From an uncultured Eisenbergiella sp. (GTDB lineage Bacteria; Bacillota; Clostridia; Lachnospirales; Lachnospiraceae): a DNA stretch of 38,072 bases. The stretch is taken from NCBI GenBank assembly GCA_947626995.1, contig CANQUI010000020.1, positions 1 through 38,072 on the forward strand. The letters are read 5' to 3'. Position numbers and translations under genes: made by a program. The notes beneath the pieces are model-generated. The model had not been told where the DNA came from and searched no databases. It saw nothing but the letters and a program-made list of their open reading frames with translations. Shown one piece after another: positions 19,914 to 27,542 of the stretch; position 1 is the first letter of the stretch; each line of letters opens with the position of its first letter.

Positions 19914-22900
19914 ATGAGATCGTCTATGAGAAAAACGACCCTGCGGGAAATAAAAAACAGCTTTGGCAGATGGCTGGCCATCCTGGCGATTGTAGCGCTG
20001 GGCGTCGGCTTTTTTTCAGGACTGATGACGACGACTCCGTCGATGCTGCAGACCGGAAACGATTATATCAACGGACATGACTTGTACGATCTGCGGCTTT
20101 TGTCCACGCTGGGATTTGACCGGGACGCGGTGGATCTGTTTTTGGGAGAGGAGACGCTTGCGGCGGCAGAAGGCGCCGTCTCTACGGATTTTCTGGCGCA
20201 GATCGGAGAAGAAGAGACCCGCGTGCTGTCGGCGCAGACCCTGCTTGCGGTTCAAAATCAGGTGGAACTGGTGGAAGGCCGGATGCCCGAAACCGCCGCA
20301 GAATGTGTGGTGGACGCGAATCTGACGGATGCGCCGGTGGGAACGTTGATCCGGGTGTCCGGGGAGAATGAAGAAACCCGGCGGGAGCTGTTTTCGCAAA
20401 ACGAGTACGTGGTAGTAGGAAGGGTCAATTCCGTTTCTTATGTGCAGTATGAGCGCGGTTCCAGTTCGCTGGGAAACGGAAAGATCGCGGGTTTTGTCTA
20501 TCTTCTTCCGGAGGGGTTTACCGGGGACTGTTATACGGAGATCTTTCTGAGGCTTGCCCGGGATGAGGAAATTTACAGCGACGCCTATAAAGAGAAGATC
20601 GAGGCGCTCAAGGAGTGGGCGCAGCCGCTTACGGATGCGGCCGCGCAGGAGCGCTATCAAAGGATCCTGGACGAGGCCAAAGACAAGCTGGACGAGGCGC
20701 AGGCGGAGCTTGACCGGCAGAAAAAAGACGCGCGGCAGGAACTGGACGACGCGGCGGAAAAGATCCGGGACGGTCAGGCCCAGCTGACAGAAGCGCAGCA
20801 ACAGCTGGACGACGGAAGAAGCGAGCTTTCCCGGGCTCGCAGAGAGCTGACAGAAGGGCAGAATGAGCTGGAAACAAACGCGGCGCAGCTTGCCCGGGCC
20901 CGCGAACAGATCGAAGCGGGACTGGCGCAGATCAGCCCGGCGATCGCGCAGCTTTCTATGGCGCAGGGAGAAACCGGAGAGGCGGCTTTACAGCTGCAGG
21001 AGCTGACGGCCCAGGAGGGCGCGCTGCGGCAGCAGCTTTCGCAAATACAGGCCCAGGAAGCGCAGCTGGAGGAGGGAAGGCGGCAGCTGGCCGCATCCCA
21101 AAACGAGATCGCAGCGCATGAAAGGGAACTGGAAGAGAACCGCGAACGTCTGGAGCAGTCGCAGGAAGAGCTTAAAAAAGCCCGTCGGGAATATGAGGAC
21201 GGAGAACAAGAGCTGCAGCAAAAGACCCGGGAGGCACAGGAAGAGTTGGAGGAGGCCCGGGAGGAGCTGGACGGGATCGAGACGCCAAAGACCTACGTGC
21301 TGGGCCGGGATACCAACGTGGGATATGTGTGTTTTGAAAACGATTCCGCCATCGTCAGGGGAATCGCCAGGGTATTTCCCGTTTTCTTTTTCCTTGTAGC
21401 GGCGCTGGTCTGCGTTACCACCATGAATCGGATGGTGGAGGAACAGCGTACCCAGATCGGAGTGCTCAAAGCGTTGGGCTACAGCGAGAACCGGGTGATG
21501 GGGAAATATCTGTTTTATTCCGGCAGCGCGGCGGTTCTGGGAAGCATCCTGGGATTTGCGGTGGGCAGCGTCGTATTTCCCAACGTCATCTGGCAGGCGT
21601 ATAAGATCATGTACCGGATGGGAGAGATCCGCATCCATCCGGATTGGAAGATGGCATTCCTATCTCTGGGAATGGCGCTTTTGTGCTCTATGGGGACGAC
21701 CTGGCTCACCTGCCGGTACGAGTTAAGCAGTGCGGCGGCGCTGCTGATCCGGCCCAAGGCGCCCAAGAGCGGGAAGCGCATCCTGTTGGAACGGTTTCCG
21801 GCGATCTGGTCGCATCTGTCGTTTCTGGTCAAGGTATCCGTTCGTAACGTAATGCGGTACAAACGGCGGTTCTTCATGATGGTGGTGGGCATTGGCGGCT
21901 GCACCGCGCTGCTGGTTACGGGATTTGGGATCAAGGATTCCATCGCAGACGTGGCCCGGCAGCAGTTTGAGGAAATCCAGAAGTATGAGATGAGCCTGAC
22001 GCTTACCGATGGCGGGGAAGAAAAGAAAGACCGGGTGACCGATCTTGCGATGCAAAACGGGGCGGCAGGTTATACGCAGGTGAGCGAAAAGGCCATGGAT
22101 CTGACCGGACCGGAGATGACAAAATCCGTCAACGTCATCATTCCCCGTGATCCCCAGGAGATTGGCGCGTTTGTGGATCTGCATACCGAAGCGGGGGATC
22201 CCATCGACTGGCCGCAGGAAGGAGAGGCGGTCCTGACACAGGAGGTTGCGGATAAATGCGGCATACAGGAGGGCGACACCGTTTCTTTGCGCAACGAGGA
22301 CGGAGAAAGCCTGCACGTTGTGGTCACGGCGTTGGCGAGAAATTATGTGTTTGAATATGTTTATGTCAATGCGGAAACCTGGAAAAAGGAAAATGGGGAT
22401 TTGCCGGAGTTTAAGAGTATCTATCTCAATACGGCAGAAGAGACGGATGCAAGAAAACTCTCCGGCATCCTGCTTGCAAACGACGACGTCTCGGCGGTCA
22501 CGGTGAATCAGGATCTGATGGACCGGGTGGATCGTATGATGGGAAGCCTGGATTATATTGTGCTTTTGATTATCGTGTGCGCCGCGGCGCTGGCGTTTAT
22601 CGTCATTTACAATTTGACCAATATCAACATCACGGAGCGGATCCGGGAGATTGCTACCATCAAGGTGCTTGGTTTTTATCCGGGCGAAACCGCCGCCTAT
22701 GTCTTTCGTGAAAACGTGGTGCTCACTGCAGTGGGCGCGCTTTTGGGGCAGGGCCTGGGCGTATTGCTCCATCGGTTCGTCATGTCTCAGATCCGGGTGG
22801 ATATGGTCAGCTTTCATGTGTGCGTCCTGCCCCCGAGCTTTCTCAAAAGCGTGGTGCTGACCTTTTTGTTCATGGGGCTGGTGGATATCTTTATGTATCT

Positions 22901-22949
22901 GAAGCTGGAGCATATCGATATGGCGGAATCCCTAAAGAGCGTAGAATAA
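19914..22949 (+). CDS. FtsX-like ABC permease with large extracytoplasmic coiled coil
   Basis: Partner of the preceding ATPase. The 1,011 residues hold one N-terminal transmembrane helix (about 18-40), an extracytoplasmic region, a long Gln/Glu/Arg-rich coiled coil (about 242-458), then a first FtsX domain (helices around 480-620), a second extracytoplasmic domain (about 680-860) and a second FtsX domain with three helices at the C-terminus (about 870-1000). 'EQRTQIGVLKALGYS' and 'ERIREIATIKVLGF' are the paired FtsX signatures. Related Firmicute systems export peptides or lipids, resist antimicrobials, or control cell-wall hydrolases; the cargo here is unknown. AAGGGGGAG precedes the ATG. The stop codon lies at the edge of a strong bidirectional terminator. 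Confidence 0.93.
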   Translation: MRSSMRKTTLREIKNSFGRWLAILAIVALGVGFFSGLMTTTPSMLQTGNDYINGHDLYDLRLLSTLGFDRDAVDLFLGEETLAAAEGAVSTDFLAQIGEEETRVLSAQTLLAVQNQVELVEGRMPETAAECVVDANLTDAPVGTLIRVSGENEETRRELFSQNEYVVVGRVNSVSYVQYERGSSSLGNGKIAGFVYLLPEGFTGDCYTEIFLRLARDEEIYSDAYKEKIEALKEWAQPLTDAAAQERYQRILDEAKDKLDEAQAELDRQKKDARQELDDAAEKIRDGQAQLTEAQQQLDDGRSELSRARRELTEGQNELETNAAQLARAREQIEAGLAQISPAIAQLSMAQGETGEAALQLQELTAQEGALRQQLSQIQAQEAQLEEGRRQLAASQNEIAAHERELEENRERLEQSQEELKKARREYEDGEQELQQKTREAQEELEEAREELDGIETPKTYVLGRDTNVGYVCFENDSAIVRGIARVFPVFFFLVAALVCVTTMNRMVEEQRTQIGVLKALGYSENRVMGKYLFYSGSAAVLGSILGFAVGSVVFPNVIWQAYKIMYRMGEIRIHPDWKMAFLSLGMALLCSMGTTWLTCRYELSSAAALLIRPKAPKSGKRILLERFPAIWSHLSFLVKVSVRNVMRYKRRFFMMVVGIGGCTALLVTGFGIKDSIADVARQQFEEIQKYEMSLTLTDGGEEKKDRVTDLAMQNGAAGYTQVSEKAMDLTGPEMTKSVNVIIPRDPQEIGAFVDLHTEAGDPIDWPQEGEAVLTQEVADKCGIQEGDTVSLRNEDGESLHVVVTALARNYVFEYVYVNAETWKKENGDLPEFKSIYLNTAEETDARKLSGILLANDDVSAVTVNQDLMDRVDRMMGSLDYIVLLIIVCAAALAFIVIYNLTNINITERIREIATIKVLGFYPGETAAYVFRENVVLTAVGALLGQGLGVLLHRFVMSQIRVDMVSFHVCVLPPSFLKSVVLTFLFMGLVDIFMYLKLEHIDMAESLKSVE

Positions 22950-22987
22950 CGTTTAAAAAGCGCGGTCAGGCCGCGCTTTTTAAACGT
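22949..22987. terminator. Bidirectional terminator embedded in a coding 3' end
   Basis: A perfect 17-bp stem (22949-22965 with 22971-22987) with a 5-nt loop. Its A5/T5 tracts lie within the stem, so it can end transcription on both strands. The last six codons and the stop of the DUF885 gene (22966 upward) form the right half, so the hairpin is also coding sequence. Confidence 0.9.
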
Positions 22988-24780
22988 CTGGTAAGATTTT
23001 TAAAATCGGAGGGCCCGGCCTGCAGCACGAATCGGTGAAACCGCTGCAGAGAAAAATCTTCCCCCCAAAGCACGGCGGCCCGCTGCCGGAGAGCGGACAT
23101 TTCCAGATAGCCCACATAGTATTTCAGGTAGACGGCGGGATCGGTGCGCAGATAGTCATAGATCTGCCGCGCCGTATCCTCCGGCAGGCCGAAGGAAGTG
23201 AGGGAACGAAGAATCTCCTCCCGGGACGCGCCGTAATAATGCAGCGAAATGTCCAGCAGGGAAAAGAGGTTGATCTGCAGATCCCGTTGGGCGGACAGCA
23301 TCCGGCACAGCAGGGCAGCGGAAGGATCGGCGCCTCTTTCCTGCAAAAGCTGCGCGGCGTACGCAAAGGAAATCTGTTCCGTATAATAGGCCCAGCCCTC
23401 CACATAACCGCCAAAGAAGAGAAGCTCGCGCACGGGCTGGTCGTTTTCAACGGCGATATATTGCGAAGAATATACGGTCTGGTAAAGATGGCCGGGATAT
23501 CCTTCATGGGCCAGGGTCGTATACAGTTCGATTCCCCCGGCGGTGGAAGAACGGTTGATACAGATGGTATTGTGGATCAGATCGTCTATGGGAGGCGACA
23601 TATAAAAAGCGGGGCTGGTAAAGGGTTCCAGAGCGGCGTCCACATCTTTGACCTCGCATTGCACCCCTTCTTTGGAAAGGCCGGGCAGCGGCGGGAAATC
23701 CTGACGCATCCGGCTTTTTAAGTCGGAGAGGATCTCATCCGGATCGAAAAGAGGGAATTGGGCGTTCAGCCGGTCGGGATCGGGAAGGGCGTCTGTCTGC
23801 GCCCGGTATTCCAAAAGCAGTTGCCGGTAGTCGCCGTATTTTTTCCGGAAGGTCCTTTGCAGCAGTTCGTACAGCTCCTCCATATTCAGGCTTGTTCCGG
23901 TGGAGCAGGAGACCAGCCAGGCATAGTATTGCCGGCCTTCCGGCATACTTGCCAGACCGCCTTCAAATCGCCCGCTGCCCATCAGAGCCGTCAGATCCTT
24001 TGTCAGTTTCTGATAGGCGCCAAGTACGGTGGTGGTCAAAATCCGGTCGTTTTCCAAAAGATAGGCTTCCGTTTGCTCCGTCGTGAGCTGCTTTTTTTCC
24101 CGGAGCGTATCCAATCGCTCCCGGAAGGTGGTCTGCAGAAAATGGGTGCCCGCAGACAGCGCGTCGGCGTCCAGGATCCGATCGCATTGGGCGATTACGG
24201 CGCGCACGTCCGAATCCGTCATAAACAGCCCCGCCTTTGCTTTTTGGGCTTCAAAATCGGCCAGCCCCTGCAGATAAGGCCCCACGGATTCCAGCAAAGA
24301 AAGGTAGCGGCGAACGTCCGCTTCGTTTCGCAGGGTATATTCCGCAAACAAAAGGGGCAGCTCGCAGTGCATGCCGGAGGAGGGTGAAAGCGGTTCCTCA
24401 TAATAGGGAAAGGAAAGTCCCCGGATCCGTTGTTCCAGCCAGGTGCAAAGCAGGTCATAGGTATAGCGCTCTTCTTCCCGCAGCTTTTTTGGCCGGATGT
24501 ACCGCAGTTTTTTTTGCAGCCGGAGCAGATTCTTTTCCGATTGCGACGCGGAAAGGGCGGAAAAGACCGGAAGGCAGGAGGCGCTTTGCCGGATGCCATA
24601 ATCCTCAGGATCGGCCAGGGTAAAATGCAGACTCAGCGGATCCTGCGACAGAGACTGCGTAAAGAAAGCATCCGTCAGACGAGAAAACGCGATCCGGTCG
24701 GGCAGGCCGGATATCCAGACGCCGGCAAGACAGAGCGCCGACAGAAGAAAAAGGAAAAGGAAACTTCTTTTTTTTCTCAA
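22966..24780 (-). CDS. DUF885 family putative zinc metallopeptidase, secreted or membrane-anchored
   Basis: The 604 residues start with a basic, very hydrophobic segment (about 5-25), a signal peptide or anchor without a convincing lipobox, so the enzyme acts outside the membrane. The DUF885 core carries 'LAHEGYPGHLYQ' (H425, E426, H431) and a downstream 'GGYVEGWAYYTE' (E461), a gluzincin-like zinc site. Related proteins are carboxypeptidase-like, but few are characterised, so the substrate is unknown. The only suitable start is a TTG at 24780 with a weak ribosome binding site (GCGAG); the next in-frame Met would remove the signal segment. It converges on the ABC permease gene and shares its terminator. 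Confidence 0.85.
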   Translation of the reverse strand: MRKKRSFLFLFLLSALCLAGVWISGLPDRIAFSRLTDAFFTQSLSQDPLSLHFTLADPEDYGIRQSASCLPVFSALSASQSEKNLLRLQKKLRYIRPKKLREEERYTYDLLCTWLEQRIRGLSFPYYEEPLSPSSGMHCELPLLFAEYTLRNEADVRRYLSLLESVGPYLQGLADFEAQKAKAGLFMTDSDVRAVIAQCDRILDADALSAGTHFLQTTFRERLDTLREKKQLTTEQTEAYLLENDRILTTTVLGAYQKLTKDLTALMGSGRFEGGLASMPEGRQYYAWLVSCSTGTSLNMEELYELLQRTFRKKYGDYRQLLLEYRAQTDALPDPDRLNAQFPLFDPDEILSDLKSRMRQDFPPLPGLSKEGVQCEVKDVDAALEPFTSPAFYMSPPIDDLIHNTICINRSSTAGGIELYTTLAHEGYPGHLYQTVYSSQYIAVENDQPVRELLFFGGYVEGWAYYTEQISFAYAAQLLQERGADPSAALLCRMLSAQRDLQINLFSLLDISLHYYGASREEILRSLTSFGLPEDTARQIYDYLRTDPAVYLKYYVGYLEMSALRQRAAVLWGEDFSLQRFHRFVLQAGPSDFKNLTRRLKSAA

Positions 24781-24847
24781 ACTCGCAATCCCGTTTTTTT
24801 CTATATTATGACCGGGCCGCCGCCGTTATGATATTGTGTGAAAGGAC

Positions 24848-24877
24848 TTGACCGGCGGGCGCAAAGTATGGTACAAG
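24848..24877 (+). promoter_or_regulatory. Candidate promoter of rpe
   Basis: TTGACC (24848-24853), 18 nt, TACAAG (24872-24877), about 50 nt before the rpe ATG. The -10 box is weak (4 of 6). Confidence 0.45.
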
Positions 24878-24926
24878 ATAGTAGTACGCGATATCAACCG
24901 GACAAAGAACAGATGAGGATTATGAT

Positions 24927-25625
24927 ATGAAGAACATTTTGGCGCCCTCCATTTTGTCGGCGGACATTATGCGATTGGGAGAACAGATAGAAGCGGTGCA
25001 GAAGGCAGGAGCCGATTACCTGCATATTGACGTGATGGACGGCGTGTTTGTGCCTTCCCTTTCCTATGGGGTATGCGTTGTGGAATCGATCCGTAAATCC
25101 TGCGATATGGTGCTGGACGTGCATCTGATGATCGTAGAACCGCATCGGTATGTGGAGGCGTTTGCCAAGGCGGGCGCCGATATCATCACCGTCCATCTGG
25201 AGGCCTGCGACGATGTGAGAGAGACGCTGGAGATGATCCACTTCCATGGCTGCCGGGCCGGGTTGTCCATCAAACCGCAGACGCCGGTGGAGGATGTGTC
25301 AGGGTTTCTGGATCTGGCGGATCTGATCCTGATTATGGGCGTAGAGCCCGGATTTGCAGGGCAGACCTATTTTCCGGAATCCACACAGCGGATCCGATAC
25401 CTCAGAGAGCAGATCGGGAAACAGTCTCATCCCATTGATCTGGAGGTGGACGGCGGCATTACGGAAGAAAATCTGCGGGAAGTGTTAAGGGCGGGTGCCA
25501 ACGTGATCGTCTCCGGCTCCGTTATCTTTTCGGATCCGGAGAAAAACACGCGCAGGCTGATGGAAATCCTGCGGGAAGAGGAAAAGGAAAACACGGGCGC
25601 TATCATCGGCGGACGGACGGATTAA
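24927..25625 (+). CDS. rpe: Ribulose-phosphate 3-epimerase
   Basis: Interconverts ribulose 5-phosphate and xylulose 5-phosphate in the pentose phosphate pathway; cytoplasmic TIM-barrel metalloenzyme. The 232 residues have the family landmarks in order: 'LAPSILSADIMRLGEQI' (catalytic Asp in SAD), 'HIDVMDGVFVPSLSYG' (metal His and Asp), 'LDVHLMIVEPHRYV', 'ILIMGVEPGFAGQ' and 'LEVDGGITEENL' (second catalytic Asp), ending in the phosphate-binding 'GANVIVSGSVIF'. Length is normal (about 220). DUF5722 follows after 17 nt, so the two are probably an operon. It would join the pentose kinase/isomerase cassette 6 kb downstream at xylulose 5-phosphate. Confidence 0.96.
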   Translation: MKNILAPSILSADIMRLGEQIEAVQKAGADYLHIDVMDGVFVPSLSYGVCVVESIRKSCDMVLDVHLMIVEPHRYVEAFAKAGADIITVHLEACDDVRETLEMIHFHGCRAGLSIKPQTPVEDVSGFLDLADLILIMGVEPGFAGQTYFPESTQRIRYLREQIGKQSHPIDLEVDGGITEENLREVLRAGANVIVSGSVIFSDPEKNTRRLMEILREEEKENTGAIIGGRTD

Positions 25626-25642
25626 AAAGACGGCGGAAACGC

Positions 25643-27523
25643 ATGGGAAGGGGTCAGACATTGAAACGGGAAAACGGTGCGCATACGGACCGAAGAAGGA
25701 AAAAGACAAAGACACAGAAGAAAAAAGGCCTCCGCTCGCGGGGGCTGTTTGCACTCTATTTCGCTGTTTTGGTATTTGCGGTCGGCGTAGCGGCCGGGAT
25801 GCTGACCTGGACGTTTGCGCCAGGACAGCGCGCAGATCAGGCCGCCTTGCTGGAGGAAAGCCGGCCTGACGGCGCAGAAACGGCACCCGCCGTGACAGAG
25901 GCGCAGGAAGAGGTTCCGGCAAAGACGGCGTCAGAGCCGGAGTCTGTGGAGGAGCCGGAGGTTTATACAACGCTCACGCCCCAGAACCGGGACGGGTATG
26001 TGCAGGTGGAGTCCTGCCGGATCCTGCCGGGGACCGGGCAGTTCGAACTGAAGGCCAGCGTAGAGGAAAAGCCGGCCAGCGACGATGACAAGTTCTATCT
26101 TCTGGAAATGAAGATGTACGAAGACGAACCGTCGCAGGAACGAGAACCCGTTGCGGAGACCGGAAAAGAAAAGGAATTTACCCTGCAGGGCAGCGTGAAT
26201 GAAAACCGCGCCGATTCCCGCCTGTATTCCAAATTTGTAGTGGCGGTAAAGTTGGACGGCGCGTATGTGCCGCTGTGCAATCCCCATTACATCACCAATC
26301 CGGAGGCGCTGGCGGCCTATACCGACGCGTTTCCCACGGCCCGTTCCATCAAGGGGATCCTGGTGGATCCGATGAAGCTGGGAGGAAGCGAACTGGATGA
26401 GCTGGGGGTGGCGCACGCCGCCTATAACATTCCGGTGGCCAGCCTTCTGGGAGAAACCACAAACGCCGCGTATCCCACGATCTATTACACCTACAACGGA
26501 CGCAAGTATGCCTTTAACGGGCAGCGGATCTCGGAATACGACTATGTGTTCCGGACGCTGACCCAGAAGAATATTGTCACGACGGCGATTTTGTTAAACA
26601 ACAAAACCGGCGCGCAGCCGCAGCTGATCCATCCTCTTTCCCGGAACGGCTCCGGACATTATTACGCCTTTAACACAGCGGAGGAGGACGGGATCGAGAC
26701 GATGGCCGCGGTGGGGGCCTTTCTTTCCCAACGCTACCGGAACCGGGAGCAGGGGATCGTGATGAACTGGATTGTGGGGAATGAGGTGAATGTCCGTTCC
26801 GACTGGAACTATATGGAGCATGTGGATCTGGATACCTATGCCGGCGAATATGCCGACGCCGTACGGGTGTTTTATAACAGCATTAAGAGCATGAACGCCA
26901 ACGCCCGCATTTATGTTTCCATGGATCAGCAGTGGGACCGCAATCTGGATTCCGACAGCTTTTACGACGTCAAGGATCTGCTTTCCAGCCTGAACCGGAA
27001 AATCTCCGCGGAAGGGAATATCGACTGGGGGCTGGCGCACCATCCGTATTCCTATCCGCTGGACAATACGGCTTTCTGGGATTCCCCCGATCGGATCGAC
27101 AGACTGATCACGGATTTTGAGGACACCTCTCTGGTAACCATGCAGAATATCCACGTAGTGACCGATTATATGCAGCGCGATGAAATGCTTACCGACAAGG
27201 GAGAAGTCCGCCCTGTCATTTTAAGCGAACTGGGCTATTCCTCCGTGCAGGGAGAGACCAATCAGGCGGCGGCGTTTGTATACGCCTATTATGCGGCGCA
27301 GGAGAATCCCTATATCGACGCCATGATTCTTTCCCGGCAGACGGACGCCGCGGAAGAAGTGGCGCAGGGTCTGGCGCTGGGGTTGTCCTTCCAGGGAGGC
27401 AGACACAAATTTATCTATGAGGTATTTCAAAACATTGACGGTCCCGGCGCGGAGAGCGTCACACAGTTCGCAAAGTCCGTCATCGGGATCGAGAACTGGA
27501 ACGAGATCACGGACGGTTCATAA
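25643..27523 (+). CDS. DUF5722-like protein, putative membrane-anchored glycoside hydrolase
   Basis: The 626 residues have a basic cytoplasmic N-terminus (1-32), one transmembrane helix (about 36-55), a Glu/Ala/Pro-rich linker (to about 105), a beta-rich domain (about 110-230) and a TIM-barrel-like catalytic domain (about 230-626). Two glutamates stand out: E381 in 'NWIVGNEVNVR', an Asn-Glu at a strand end as in clan GH-A acid/bases, and E529 in 'VILSELGYSS', placed like a nucleophile 148 residues later. The family (DUF5722) is known mainly from Firmicutes and has, as far as I know, no assigned activity. The glycosidase role is inference from these motifs and from the surrounding sugar genes. 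Cell-surface location fits a role on extracellular polysaccharide. The start at 25643 has a modest SD (GGCGG). Confidence 0.75.
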   Translation: MGRGQTLKRENGAHTDRRRKKTKTQKKKGLRSRGLFALYFAVLVFAVGVAAGMLTWTFAPGQRADQAALLEESRPDGAETAPAVTEAQEEVPAKTASEPESVEEPEVYTTLTPQNRDGYVQVESCRILPGTGQFELKASVEEKPASDDDKFYLLEMKMYEDEPSQEREPVAETGKEKEFTLQGSVNENRADSRLYSKFVVAVKLDGAYVPLCNPHYITNPEALAAYTDAFPTARSIKGILVDPMKLGGSELDELGVAHAAYNIPVASLLGETTNAAYPTIYYTYNGRKYAFNGQRISEYDYVFRTLTQKNIVTTAILLNNKTGAQPQLIHPLSRNGSGHYYAFNTAEEDGIETMAAVGAFLSQRYRNREQGIVMNWIVGNEVNVRSDWNYMEHVDLDTYAGEYADAVRVFYNSIKSMNANARIYVSMDQQWDRNLDSDSFYDVKDLLSSLNRKISAEGNIDWGLAHHPYSYPLDNTAFWDSPDRIDRLITDFEDTSLVTMQNIHVVTDYMQRDEMLTDKGEVRPVILSELGYSSVQGETNQAAAFVYAYYAAQENPYIDAMILSRQTDAAEEVAQGLALGLSFQGGRHKFIYEVFQNIDGPGAESVTQFAKSVIGIENWNEITDGS

Positions 27524-27542
27524 CCGGGGCTGCCGCAGCCGC

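Noticed and set aside
20640-21290. Repetitive-looking Gln/Glu/Arg-rich stretch as a DNA repeat or inserted element
   Set aside because: It is heptad coiled-coil coding sequence within the permease, without exact nucleotide repeats.
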